Assembly (NCBI GenBank): GCA_964351995.1 | Contig: CAYGQE010000025.1 | Coordinates: 1 to 64,000 of the forward strand | Source of the DNA: SZUA-35 sp964351995 | Lineage (GTDB): Bacteria > Actinomycetota > Acidimicrobiia > Acidimicrobiales > SZUA-35 | Direction: 5' to 3' | DNA: 64,000 nt | In this document: positions 50,714 through 59,242 of the stretch, piece by piece | Layout: the number at the start of each line of letters is the position of its first letter | Position numbering within the stretch: position 1 is the first letter of the stretch | The notes under the pieces: model-generated | The model's database searches: none | What the model was told of the DNA's origin: nothing | What the model saw: only the letters and a program-made list of their open reading frames with translations | Program-made: the position numbers and the translations under genes

Positions 50714-51352
50714 GTGGATGCGAGCTTCATAGCGATCAACATCGCTTACTTCCTCTACGTCGCTGCGACGATTCCGAAGAAGATCATTCCGCTGCGGCTG
50801 ACGCTGATCGTCGCCAGCATTGCGTTCGTCATCTACGGACTCATCGACAACAACCGCAGCGTGATCGTGTGGAACCTCCTCTTTGGCTTCCCACAGCTCT
50901 ACCAACTACTGCATGAGCTCCGGGCCCAAGCCAAGATCAGCCTGACCGAGGAAGAAGAATCAGTGCGGTCTACTCGTTTCGCCACGATGTCGCCCCGTGA
51001 CTTCTTGACGTTCTGGAGCATCGGCGAAGACCGTGACGTCGGGTCGTTTCAGCTGACGACGCAGGACGAGCCCAACAGCGACCTCGTTCTCGTCTTGAGC
51101 GGCGTCGCCAGCGTGAGCATCGACGGCCAGCATGTCGCCGATCGCGGGCCCGGAAATCTCATTGGTGAGGCGAGCTTCGTGACCGGTGATTCCGCCTCGG
51201 CAACGGTCGTCATGTCACCCGATGCCACCGCCCGAGTTTGGCCGCATGACAAGTTGGATGTGTTGTCTCGCGCTCAGCCCGACGTCGCCGCTTCGCTGCT
51301 GTCGACGTTTGCTCGAGAGCTCTCACTCAAGATGAGAAGCAAAGCCAGCTGA
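50714..51352 (+). CDS. Popeye-like membrane protein with cNMP-binding domain
   Basis: 212 residues from GTG 50714. N-terminal ~75 residues contain two to three membrane helices (FIAINIAYFLYVAATI, LRLTLIVASIAFVIYGLI, VIVWNLLFGFPQLYQL). Residues about 90-205 form a divergent cyclic-nucleotide-binding domain (LVLVLSGVASVSIDGQHVAD, GPGNLIGEASFVTGDSASATVVM). The arrangement of three short helices and then a cNMP domain resembles bacterial and animal Popeye-domain proteins. Third gene of the metY operon. Confidence 0.72.
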   Translation: MDASFIAINIAYFLYVAATIPKKIIPLRLTLIVASIAFVIYGLIDNNRSVIVWNLLFGFPQLYQLLHELRAQAKISLTEEEESVRSTRFATMSPRDFLTFWSIGEDRDVGSFQLTTQDEPNSDLVLVLSGVASVSIDGQHVADRGPGNLIGEASFVTGDSASATVVMSPDATARVWPHDKLDVLSRAQPDVAASLLSTFARELSLKMRSKAS

Positions 51353-51361
51353 CGGGACTGA

Positions 51362-51769
51362 TCACCTTGCAAAGCACCACTGGCCCGACTCCACGCTGAA
51401 GGTGTCCTCGGGACGATCGATCAGTCGGTAGGTGCCGACGGGCCATCCTCGGAGCAGGATCACCCCATCGACCAGATCGAGTCCTGCAAAGGATCGAGTT
51501 CTCTGCGACGGAGCCGTACGGGAATGATCTCGCCGCGGGCCGATCTGGTGGGACGACGCAGCATCCGTTGACCGCACCACGAACCGGCCGGCAAAGACCA
51601 CCACACGAGCCCCGACCGGCAGAGCATCTCTCACCTCATCGACCGAGAACCCAGCGGGGTACGACCAGAGCAACCGCATCGCCGGCCCAAGGATGCGATG
51701 GCGACCAGCACCGCCACTGCTCGCCTCAGCGAGTCGACCACTGCTCTTCGCCCTCGTCATCAACGTCAC
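51362..51769 (-). CDS. Hypothetical protein, start uncertain
   Basis: Up to 135 residues; if it starts at ATG 51679, 105 residues (MRLLWSYPAGFSVDEVRDAL). Composition is plausible (VGARVVVFAGRFVVR, LDLVDGVILLRGWPVGTYRLI) and the end is close to the convergent Popeye-like gene. No ribosome-binding site or known family. From 51769 it would overlap the GNAT gene by 44 bp. Confidence 0.4.
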   Translation of the reverse strand: MTLMTRAKSSGRLAEASSGGAGRHRILGPAMRLLWSYPAGFSVDEVRDALPVGARVVVFAGRFVVRSTDAASSHQIGPRRDHSRTAPSQRTRSFAGLDLVDGVILLRGWPVGTYRLIDRPEDTFSVESGQWCFAR

Positions 51770-52211
51770 CGGTTCTCGTCATTCCCACATGGCGAGCGAC
51801 CGCTTGGGAAGCAATGTGTTCTGGATGGATGAAGGCCTCGAAGCGCGTCGATCCTTCGATGCGGAGTTGATCACGAACCCCCATGGCAGCCTCCGACGCG
51901 TAGCCGTGGCCCTGGTCATCGACGCCGACAACCCACGCCAGTTCGGCGGCCTCATCGCTGACGTCAGCCTGGACGAACCCGATGGCTCGCCCGTCCCCGG
52001 CCCTGATGACCCAGTTGCGCCAGACCTCGTTTGGCCGCCCTGAACCGGCGATCTGAAGCCGATATCGATCTCGAAGATCCTTCAATATTGGCGGTTCGCC
52101 GCCAATGAACTCGTACAACCGCTGGGCGCCCAGCACGCCGACCATTTCCTCGGCGTGCTCCACCCGAAGTGGCTCGAGCAGCAACCGCTCGGTCGACATC
52201 ATCACGTCCAC
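51726..52211 (-). CDS. GNAT-family N-acetyltransferase
   Basis: 161 residues, RimJ/RimL-like (Acetyltransf_3). LLLEPLRVEHAEEMVGVL start, acetyl-CoA region ELAWVVGVDDQGHGYASEA with the Q/RxxGxA/G variant QGHGYA, and FIHPEHIASQAVARHVGMTRTG at the end. GTG 52211 has GAGGA 7 nt upstream; ATGs at 52202 and 52199 are alternatives. Follows the 3-hydroxyacyl-CoA dehydrogenase by 24 bp. Confidence 0.82.
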   Translation of the reverse strand: MDVMMSTERLLLEPLRVEHAEEMVGVLGAQRLYEFIGGEPPILKDLRDRYRLQIAGSGRPNEVWRNWVIRAGDGRAIGFVQADVSDEAAELAWVVGVDDQGHGYASEAAMGVRDQLRIEGSTRFEAFIHPEHIASQAVARHVGMTRTGDVDDEGEEQWSTR

Positions 52212-52235
52212 GAGATCATCCTCGCACGAGATCGA

Positions 52236-53534
52236 TCATCCCTCGGGCGGCACCGGGTGCATCTCTCCATCGAGGCCGAGGAACGTCGAACCGTCGGCGC
52301 CGTAGAAGGTCGACGAAGCACTCGAACGCAATACCTGCAGCATTGCCGGCACCTCGCCACCTTCTGCTTCGATCTTGGCGATCACTCGCTCAGTGCCAAT
52401 CGTGTCGAGCAGTTCGAACGGACCCTGGGCCCAATTGAATCCCCACCGAATCGCCCGGTCGATGTTGACGATGTCATCGGAGATCTCGGGCACGAGATCG
52501 GCGGCGTAGCGGAGCGTCCCGCCGAAGATCTGCCAGGCCAGTTCGCCGTGCATCGACTCCTCGAACATCACCGCACCGAGGTCAGCGGGAACACCGTCGA
52601 GGTCGGGGGCCACTGCCTCACGCCACTCGAGTTCGTTGAGGTCGTAGGTCTCGCGACGCTTCGAGCCGTCGTCGAGCTTGACCATCCGACCGAAGCCACC
52701 GAGCTCGCGGGCCTTGCGGCCGAGTTGCCCCCGCTCGAGCATCTGCTGCTCGATCTCGGGGAACTCGGTGTACGAGCGCCCGATGTCGTCACCGGGAAGG
52801 TTGACCGCAAGGTTCTTGCCAACGAGATCCATGACGTCGAGACCGATCAGATCGATCAGCCCGTACAGACCGGTCGGCGGAAGGCCAACGGGCTTGCCCA
52901 GCACGGCGTCGATCGTCTCCTGCTTCATCCCGTTCATGAGGAACGGCTTGGCGATGTGCAGGCCGGACAACATGAAGAAGCAACCAATTCGATTGCCGAT
53001 GAAGTTGACGGTGTCCTTGGCGTTGACCACGCCTTTGCCGAGCTTTGCGGCGCCGAAGTCAGCAAAGGCAGCGACGACCTCGTCAGTTGTGTCCTCACCG
53101 GGGACGAGCTCGAACAAGCGCATCACCTTCACCGGGTTGAAGAAATGGGTGATGGCGATGTCGGCCCGCAGCCGCTCGGGCATGTCGGCGCTGATGTCGC
53201 TGAGCGGGATACCGGAGGTGTTCGAACTGATGACCGAACCGTCCTTGCGGAGCGGCTCGACCTTTTTGAACAGTTCTCGCTTGGTGTCGAGGTCCTCGAC
53301 AATTGCTTCACAGATCCAGTCGTAGTCACCAATCTTGTCGAGGTCGGTGTCGAACGTGCCGGTCTCGACGAGGTGACGGTCGCCCTCGTCGACAATGGCC
53401 AGCCCCCGCTCGACCGCTTCAGTGGAGATGTCGAGCATCAGCACCCGGCAGCCGGCGGCGGCACTCGCGGCGGCGATGCCCGCACCCATGGTTCCGCATC
53501 CCAACACAGCAACGGACTCGATCGATCGGCTCAC
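52236..53534 (-). CDS. 3-hydroxyacyl-CoA dehydrogenase
   Basis: 432 residues from GTG 53534 (GAGGAG 7 nt upstream). NAD-binding VAVLGCGTMGAGIAAASAAAG, catalytic His/Glu region ITHFFNPVKVMRLFELVPG, followed by two C-terminal 3HCDH-type helical domains (NRIGCFFMLSGLHIAKPFL; NFAQGPFELLDTIG-like NWAQGPFELLDTIG). Oxidises 3-hydroxyacyl-CoA in beta-oxidation; no fused enoyl-CoA hydratase domain. Confidence 0.92.
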   Translation of the reverse strand: MSRSIESVAVLGCGTMGAGIAAASAAAGCRVLMLDISTEAVERGLAIVDEGDRHLVETGTFDTDLDKIGDYDWICEAIVEDLDTKRELFKKVEPLRKDGSVISSNTSGIPLSDISADMPERLRADIAITHFFNPVKVMRLFELVPGEDTTDEVVAAFADFGAAKLGKGVVNAKDTVNFIGNRIGCFFMLSGLHIAKPFLMNGMKQETIDAVLGKPVGLPPTGLYGLIDLIGLDVMDLVGKNLAVNLPGDDIGRSYTEFPEIEQQMLERGQLGRKARELGGFGRMVKLDDGSKRRETYDLNELEWREAVAPDLDGVPADLGAVMFEESMHGELAWQIFGGTLRYAADLVPEISDDIVNIDRAIRWGFNWAQGPFELLDTIGTERVIAKIEAEGGEVPAMLQVLRSSASSTFYGADGSTFLGLDGEMHPVPPEG

Positions 53535-53721
53535 GGCAACTCTCCTCGATTGGAAACGGCGGCCAGTGTGCCCCAACTCGTTCCGCGCTGCGACAGAGGT
53601 CTGAACAGGAACAGAACGAAGCCAGCCTCCGGTATCGGCTTGGTTCGGCGCCGGTTCCTTCTCACATCATCCGCCCACCACGGGCGTAACCCCGAAGCAA
53701 GCCACCCGAATGAAGGACCCC

Positions 53722-54789
53722 ATGAAGAACATGAGCAAGACCACGAAACTCACCGCCCTACTCCTCGGCCTCGCATTGACCGCTGCTGCCTGTTCATCAG
53801 ACGACAGCACCGACACCTCGGCGGAGGTCCCAGCGGCCCAGACCAGCGACGCTGGCGACGAGGCCATGGAAGACGAAGAAGCCATGGAGGACGAGGCGAT
53901 GGAAGACGATGCCATGGACGACGACGCCATGGAGGACGACGAGGCCATGGCCGATGACGACGCCATGGAAGACGGCGATGCGATGAGCGAAGGCCGCCCG
54001 GTCATCAACATCGAGTTCGAGGGCCTCGAGCCGCTCGGCGACGACTTCGAATACGAACTCTGGACCATCGTCGACGGCGAACCCGTCACCGGCGGCGTCT
54101 TCGACATCGATGACAGCGGCGAGGTCGCCATCTCGAGCGATCAGGCCCACCTCTACGGACACGAAGGCGCCACCGACGTGGTCATCTCGATCGAGCCTGC
54201 CGTTGACCCAGACCCGGCCCCCGCTGCTCCCAAGCCACTTGGCGGCGCCATCGCCGACGACGGTTCCTTCACTCTCGACACCACCCACCCAGCCACGCTC
54301 GGCACCGACTTCAGTGACGCTGCCGGCCAGTTCATCCTTGGCACACCATCCGATGGTGAGGACAACAACGAGCTCTCCGGCCTCTGGTTCCTCCAGGTGC
54401 CCGGCCCCGAGGCCAGCCTCGAGCTTCCCGCACTGCCCGAGGGTTGGGTCTATGAGGGCTGGGCTGTTGTCGACGGCGTTCCGATCTCGACTGGAACGTT
54501 CACCGACGGCGCAGGACCTGACGCATTCGACGGCTTCACCGGCGACGGCGATGTGCCTCCCTACCCCGGCGAGGACTTCCTCGTGAACGCTCCCGACGGG
54601 CTCAGCTTCCCGCTGGACCTCAGCGGTGGCCAGGCCGTCATCAGCGTCGAGCCGGCCGACGACAATTCACCGGCACCGTTCGCCCTGAAGCCGCTCGTCG
54701 GCGACATCCCCGCCGACGCCGAACCCTTCACCAACTACGACCTCGGCGCCGGCCCGGCTGCCTTCTCCGCCACCGGAGCCCAGGTCTAG
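53722..54789 (+). CDS. Lipoprotein with acidic repeat linker and two RskA-like domains
   Basis: 355 residues from ATG 53722 (GAAGGA upstream). Lipoprotein signal (LLLGLALTAAAC), a highly acidic Ala-Met-Glu-Asp repeat linker (about 45-92), then two similar domains (about 100-185 and 235-335) each with the pattern YELWTIVDGEPVTGGVF ... DVVISIEPAVDPDPAP and YEGWAVVDGVPISTGTF ... AVISVEPADDNSPAP. That resembles the extracytoplasmic domain of anti-sigma-K (RskA). It has no transmembrane or cytoplasmic part, so it is not itself an anti-sigma factor. Confidence 0.72.
   Translation: MKNMSKTTKLTALLLGLALTAAACSSDDSTDTSAEVPAAQTSDAGDEAMEDEEAMEDEAMEDDAMDDDAMEDDEAMADDDAMEDGDAMSEGRPVINIEFEGLEPLGDDFEYELWTIVDGEPVTGGVFDIDDSGEVAISSDQAHLYGHEGATDVVISIEPAVDPDPAPAAPKPLGGAIADDGSFTLDTTHPATLGTDFSDAAGQFILGTPSDGEDNNELSGLWFLQVPGPEASLELPALPEGWVYEGWAVVDGVPISTGTFTDGAGPDAFDGFTGDGDVPPYPGEDFLVNAPDGLSFPLDLSGGQAVISVEPADDNSPAPFALKPLVGDIPADAEPFTNYDLGAGPAAFSATGAQV
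53863..53991 (+). repeat. Degenerate in-frame repeat encoding AMEDD units
   Basis: About eight units of gccatggaagacgac-like sequence (15-24 bp) code for EAMEDE/DAMDDD/EAMADD repeats in the linker of the RskA-like lipoprotein. Confidence 0.8.
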
Positions 54790-54815
54790 GTCTTCGGCTT
54801 CGCCGCACTCCGCCG

Positions 54816-54841
54816 GTCCCCGAGGCATCCGCCTCGGGGAC
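54816..54841 (+). terminator. Hairpin terminator after the RskA-like lipoprotein
   Basis: A perfect 11-bp GC-rich stem (54816-54826 with 54831-54841) with 4-nt loop ATCC, 27 bp after the stop and 40 bp before the next gene. No strong T-run. Confidence 0.7.
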
Positions 54842-54881
54842 TGCTGCGTTTCCGGCTTGCTCCCTGTGCGACGATGACGGC

Positions 54882-55595
54882 ATGAGCGCCGAGTATCAGC
54901 ACCCCTACCCAAGCCCTGAAACGCTCGCCGACCACCCGTTCGAACCGCTCGATTTCCAGCGTTTGGACTCGGCTGAGATGGCAACGCGGTCAACGGAATT
55001 CCTGGCCGAGATGGACCGTCGGCGGAGTGTTCGCATGCTCTCGGATGAACCCGTGCCGCTGCAACTGATCGAGAACGCCATCCGGACTGCGTCGACCGCT
55101 CCGTCGGGAGCTCACCTGCAACCGTGGCGGTTCGTCGTCATCGGCAACCCGGCAGTCAAGAAGCAGATCCGTGAAGCAGCCGAGGAAGAAGAGCGGGTCA
55201 ACTACCTCGAGAACCGGATGAACGAGCAATGGCAAGAAACGCTGGCCCCGCTCGGCACCGACCACCACAAGGAGTTCCTCGAGATCGCGCCGTGGATCGT
55301 CGTGTTGTTCGAAGAGCGATTTCGGCTGGACGACGACAGCAACAAGAGAAACAACTACTACGTGAAGGAGAGCTGCGGGATCGCCGCTGGCCTGTTCATT
55401 ACCTCGCTGCACCGGGCAGGCCTCACCACCTTGACGCACACACCCTCCCCCATGGCATTCCTCACCAAGGTGCTTGAGCGGCCGAGCAACGAGCGGCCGT
55501 TCGTTCTCTTCCCTGTCGGGTATCCCCTTGAAGGGGTCTTGGTGCCTTCGCTCCAACGCAAGCCACTCGACCAAGTGATGACCCTCATCAACTGA
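54882..55595 (+). CDS. Nitroreductase-family protein, iodotyrosine-deiodinase-like
   Basis: 237 residues. FMN-binding RRSVRMLSDEPVP and APSGAHLQPWRFVVIG, then EEEERVNYLENRMNEQWQETL, LGTDHHKEFL, whose Glu-Tyr-Lys arrangement matches the lid triad of iodotyrosine deiodinase, and GLTTLTHTPSPMAFL near the end. Bacterial homologues of this subgroup dehalogenate halotyrosines in vitro; halophenol reduction is plausible. ATG 54882 lies 6 nt after GACGAT (one mismatch to the leaderless -10). Confidence 0.85.
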   Translation: MSAEYQHPYPSPETLADHPFEPLDFQRLDSAEMATRSTEFLAEMDRRRSVRMLSDEPVPLQLIENAIRTASTAPSGAHLQPWRFVVIGNPAVKKQIREAAEEEERVNYLENRMNEQWQETLAPLGTDHHKEFLEIAPWIVVLFEERFRLDDDSNKRNNYYVKESCGIAAGLFITSLHRAGLTTLTHTPSPMAFLTKVLERPSNERPFVLFPVGYPLEGVLVPSLQRKPLDQVMTLIN

Positions 55596-55669
55596 CCACC
55601 GTCCCCGCCGACAGGGAACCTCGGTGCACGATCCACGTGCGACGAGGCCAACCCCAACAGGATGCTGTG

Positions 55670-56266
55670 ATGAGCGACACCACCACGAACGCCGACAGCA
55701 ACCCGATGCACCGATGGATTCTGATCGCCGTCCGAGTTGGCCTCGTGATCGCCATTGCGATCTCGGTGTCGTTTCCCGAGTGGGAACAATTCGCTGGCAA
55801 GGGAATGGCCTTCCGAGCGCCGTTCTACCTGTTGCCAACCATCGTTGTCCCCATCGTCTGGCGCTTACGCGGATCACACCCGACCTACCCCTATCTGGTC
55901 GACGCGTTGGTCGTCGCGCCGTTCTTGCTCGACACGCTCGGCAACGTGTTGAACTTCTACAACAACTTCGAGCGCACCGACGACGTGCTTCACTTCTTCA
56001 ACTGGGTCCTCCTGATGGGTGGTGTCACGCTTGGCTTTGCCCGCCTCAACATCGGCCGTTTGAACGCATGGACGCTGAGTTGGGGACTCGGCGGGCTCGC
56101 CATCATCTGGTGGGAAGTCGCCGAGTTCATCGTGCAAGAACTCGGCACAGCGGGGCTGGGTCTGACCTACGAAGACACCGTTGGCGACCTGGTGCTCTCC
56201 AGCACCGGTGGTGGTGTCGGCGCAGCGATCGCCATTGCGCTTGCATGGCCGAGCAACAAGGGCTGA
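55670..56266 (+). CDS. YjdF-like (DUF2238) integral membrane protein
   Basis: 198 residues from ATG 55670, with about five membrane helices. The pattern DDVLHFFNWVLLMGG, IIWWEVAEFIVQE, YEDTVGDLVLSSTGGGVGA (conserved D...H...WE..E...DT..D) matches the YjdF/DUF2238 family. Function unknown; the conserved acidic and His residues in membranes suggest metal or lipid chemistry. Confidence 0.78.
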   Translation: MSDTTTNADSNPMHRWILIAVRVGLVIAIAISVSFPEWEQFAGKGMAFRAPFYLLPTIVVPIVWRLRGSHPTYPYLVDALVVAPFLLDTLGNVLNFYNNFERTDDVLHFFNWVLLMGGVTLGFARLNIGRLNAWTLSWGLGGLAIIWWEVAEFIVQELGTAGLGLTYEDTVGDLVLSSTGGGVGAAIAIALAWPSNKG

Positions 56267-56357
56267 CCGTCCGGGGACCGACGCGGCGAGGGAAAGAGTT
56301 GAACGAGAGCCAACGATCGATTCTCGAAACGACCACGGCGCCAGGTCGGCGACGTCG

Positions 56358-56363
56358 TAGGGT
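56358..56363 (+). promoter_or_regulatory. Candidate -10 box for leaderless DUF885 gene
   Basis: TAGGGT lies 8 nt before ATG 56372; no Shine-Dalgarno is seen. Confidence 0.35.
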
Positions 56364-56371
56364 CCGTTCCC

Positions 56372-58045
56372 ATGACTGCGATCTTCGAGCTCTCATCTGC
56401 TGTTGTCGATCAGCTCACCGAGCAGATGCCCGAACTGTCGACAATCCTCGGCGCTCCCGATCGGGACCATCTCTGGGGTGACACCAGCCCTGCCGGGTTC
56501 GAGGCAACTCGAGCACTCTGGGCTCGCATTCTGAGCGACTCAGCAGCGTGCGACATCAGCGGAAGAGATGACGAGGTGGCTCGAGCTGTGCTGATGGCCG
56601 AGGCAGAACACAGCATTGCGCTGATCGACACCGGGCATCACTTCAGTGACCTCAACAACATCGTGTCGCCGTGGCAAGACGTTCGTGACATCTTTGACTA
56701 CATGCGCGATGACACCGTCGAGGCGTGGGAGAACATCGGCGAACGCCTTCGCACCATCGCACGACCACTCGCTGGCTATCAGGAGTGTTTGATGGTCGGT
56801 CTCGAACGAGGTGAGGTGGCGGCACGTCGACAGGTGAACGTCGCCATCGAGCAGGGACGAAGCGCCGCCGGGCCTGCATCCGGGTTCAGCGTGCTCCTCG
56901 ACCGCTTCGATGCTGCGAGCGAGGAGGACCCGACGCTGGGCGACGAACTCCGCTCCAACATCATCGAGGCGATCGAGACAGCGAAGACGGCCATCAGTAC
57001 GGCGACCGACTGGCTCGAGAGCACATACCTACCCGCTGCGCCTGAAGCCGATGGCGTTGGTCGAGACCGATACGTGGGAGCTGCCGAGCACTTCCTCGGC
57101 GAGCCAATCAACCCAGAAAACCTGTACGCCTGGGGCTGGTCCGAGCTTCGCCGACTGACTGCCCGAATGCACGAACTGTGCGCCTCCATCGACGCCACGA
57201 TCCCGGCGGCCGAGGTGATCAAGCGCCTTAACACTGACCCCGACGTGGGCGTCGAAGGAGCGGACGCCTTCATCGCCGTGATGCTCGAGCGACAGCAGGC
57301 CGCCTTGCGCGATCTCGACGGCAGCCACTTCGACGTACCCGAGCAGATCCGCACCATCGAGGTGAAGGCCGCTCCCCCTGGCGGCGCGCTCGCCCCGTCA
57401 TACGCTTCTCCGTCAGAGGACTTCAGTCGCCCTGGCTGTGTTTGGTACCCGCTTGGTGACCGCACCTTCTTCCCGCTGTACGAGGAAGTCACCACGGCCT
57501 ACCACGAGGGTTTCCCTGGTCACCATCTGCAGGTCGGCTGGCAAGCGGCCATGGGCGATCGCCTCTCTCGGTTCCATCGCCTGCTCGTGTGGCATCCCGG
57601 GTCCGGTGAAGGCTGGGCCCTCTACGCCGAGCATCTGATGGGCGAGCTCGGCTACCTCGAAGAGACTGCGTTCCAGGTTGGTCTCGTGGCCTCGCAGCTC
57701 TTCCGGTCGGCGCGAGTCGTGATCGATATCGGATGGCATTGCGGGCTGCCCATTCCCGGTGATCAACCGTTCCATCCCGGCGAGGACTGGTCGTTCGACC
57801 TCGCCGTCGAGATGCTCGAAACGGTCGCGTTCGTCGCTGCGGATCTCGCTGACTCCGAAGCAACTCGGTATGCGGGCTGGCCCGGCCAGGCCATCAGCTA
57901 CAAGGTCGGCGAGCGCGCCATTCTCGACTTGCGGCGCGAGCTCTCGGGCTCAGAAGACTTCGACCTCAAGGAGTTCCACGCGAAGTTGCTCTCGGTCGGA
58001 TCGATCGGGCTCGACCTGATGCGAGATCTCGTTCGATCGGCGTGA
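56372..58045 (+). CDS. DUF885 family putative metallopeptidase
   Basis: 557 residues without signal peptide. The C-terminal half carries TTAYHEGFPGHHLQVGWQA (HExxxHH-type zinc motif) and GEGWALYAEHLMGELGYLE (second Glu), typical of DUF885. Helical throughout. Likely cytoplasmic peptidase, substrate unknown. Overlaps the P450-like gene by 4 bp (GTGA), suggesting a functional pair. Confidence 0.88.
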   Translation: MTAIFELSSAVVDQLTEQMPELSTILGAPDRDHLWGDTSPAGFEATRALWARILSDSAACDISGRDDEVARAVLMAEAEHSIALIDTGHHFSDLNNIVSPWQDVRDIFDYMRDDTVEAWENIGERLRTIARPLAGYQECLMVGLERGEVAARRQVNVAIEQGRSAAGPASGFSVLLDRFDAASEEDPTLGDELRSNIIEAIETAKTAISTATDWLESTYLPAAPEADGVGRDRYVGAAEHFLGEPINPENLYAWGWSELRRLTARMHELCASIDATIPAAEVIKRLNTDPDVGVEGADAFIAVMLERQQAALRDLDGSHFDVPEQIRTIEVKAAPPGGALAPSYASPSEDFSRPGCVWYPLGDRTFFPLYEEVTTAYHEGFPGHHLQVGWQAAMGDRLSRFHRLLVWHPGSGEGWALYAEHLMGELGYLEETAFQVGLVASQLFRSARVVIDIGWHCGLPIPGDQPFHPGEDWSFDLAVEMLETVAFVAADLADSEATRYAGWPGQAISYKVGERAILDLRRELSGSEDFDLKEFHAKLLSVGSIGLDLMRDLVRSA

Positions 58046-58863
58046 CCGACCTCACGATCAGCGGCGGCGCCGACGTTCGTCGTGCACTGTCCGACGCCTC
58101 GCTGGTCACGCCGGTCGCCCCGGTGTCACTCGGTAGGGGCTCGACGGCGGCACTTCGCGATGCCATGGCAAGGTTTCGCGATGGTGACGCCCATGCCAGC
58201 CCGCGTGCAGGCGTCGAGCAAGCGATCAGCCGGATCTCGCCCGACGTCCTCAATGCAACGGCAACGGACCGCACTCGGGAGCACCTCACTGAAGCGTTCG
58301 ATGTCCGCCACTTGGCATTCATCGTGCCGACAGAGACCCTTGCGCTTGGTCTCGGCCTCGCCGAGGCCGACCTGGGCTCGACCGTTGATGATGTCGGACT
58401 CGTCGTGCGGTCAATTGGTCGAGGTGAGCCAGCAACGCCGGAGACCGATGCTGCGACCGACCGCCTCACTTCGCGTTTGGCCGACCATCCCGACGGGGCA
58501 GTTGCTGCGATCTCGCTGCTCTACCAAGTCTTCGATTCGACCGCCGCACTGCTGTCCGTGTCGTTGATCGCCGAGCGAACGGCTCAGCCTCGTCGCAATG
58601 CCCTCGCCAAGACGGTTCGTCATGCCTTCGCTGACACCACCATTGGCGAGCATCACATCCCCGCCGGTCGCACGGTGGTCGTTTCGCTCGAGGCCGAGGA
58701 CGTGGAGTTCGGTGCTGGCCCCCACCGGTGTCCGGGCGAGGCGCTGGCCCGGGCCATCGTTGACGGAATGCTTCATGGCCTCGCTGACGCAGAATTGCTG
58801 ATCGACGACGTTCAGCTGTCAGCCGACGGTCGTCCTGCGACGCTCCCCATGCGTCATCGCTGA
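58042..58863 (+). CDS. Minimal cytochrome P450-like protein
   Basis: 273 residues, against about 400 for normal bacterial P450s. The haem loop is intact (VEFGAGPHRCPGEALARAIVDGML, Cys ligand present) and is preceded by HIPAGRTVVVSLEA. The segment that normally lies between these two, with the NRDP and PERF-like motifs, is absent (about 28 residues). No clear ExxR pair and no AGxxT I-helix motif (region reads LLYQVFDSTAALLSVSL). The N-terminal half is also shortened. No frameshift or stop; the frame is clean, so it looks like a stable reduced family member. GTG start, coupled to DUF885. Confidence 0.75.
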   Translation: MTDLTISGGADVRRALSDASLVTPVAPVSLGRGSTAALRDAMARFRDGDAHASPRAGVEQAISRISPDVLNATATDRTREHLTEAFDVRHLAFIVPTETLALGLGLAEADLGSTVDDVGLVVRSIGRGEPATPETDAATDRLTSRLADHPDGAVAAISLLYQVFDSTAALLSVSLIAERTAQPRRNALAKTVRHAFADTTIGEHHIPAGRTVVVSLEAEDVEFGAGPHRCPGEALARAIVDGMLHGLADAELLIDDVQLSADGRPATLPMRHR

Positions 58864-58864
58864 A

Positions 58865-59236
58865 TCACAACGCAAGAAACATCGCCTTGGCCTCGACCAA
58901 GGGTTTGTCGTCGGAGCCGACGATCGCTCCACGCACTCTGACCATCCGCCCTCGGGCCTGGTCGTGCTCCGCCCACAGGCGATACGGGCCCCCATCGAGC
59001 AGCACTGGGCGCGGATAGCGAAGGTCCAGCGTGCCTGTCACCACCCGCACGCCGCCCAGCGCCGACGATGCCGTGCGAGCGCAGAGGTGATCGAGCACCG
59101 TCGCTGCCATTCCTCCGTGGAGCCAGCCAGGGTTCCCGCGGTGCTCGGGCTGAGGATCGAACGTTCCCGATGCGACCGAATCGGTCACGGTGATCGTCGG
59201 ATGAAGGGCGGCAAAGATTCGGCTGACATCGTCCAC
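58865..59236 (-). CDS. PaaI-like hotdog-fold thioesterase
   Basis: 123 residues. Hotdog signature GNPGWLHGGMAATVLDHLCARTA with the conserved HGG and catalytic Asp, then VRVVTGTLDLRYPRPVLLDG. Acts on acyl-CoA thioesters. GTG start 59236. It ends 1 bp from the convergent P450-like gene's stop. Confidence 0.85.
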   Translation of the reverse strand: MDDVSRIFAALHPTITVTDSVASGTFDPQPEHRGNPGWLHGGMAATVLDHLCARTASSALGGVRVVTGTLDLRYPRPVLLDGGPYRLWAEHDQARGRMVRVRGAIVGSDDKPLVEAKAMFLAL

Positions 59237-59242
59237 CGAGCG

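Noticed and set aside
49636..50742. Minus-strand open frame across metY/hydrolase
   Set aside because: Antisense to two genes with intact catalytic motifs.
52155..53721. Plus-strand open frame opposite the 3-hydroxyacyl-CoA dehydrogenase
   Set aside because: Shadow of the dehydrogenase; contains no recognisable domain.
58042..58863. Frameshifted P450 pseudogene
   Set aside because: The frame is uninterrupted, has coupled translation with its neighbour and coherent P450-like sequence up to both ends, so a reduced protein is more likely than decay.
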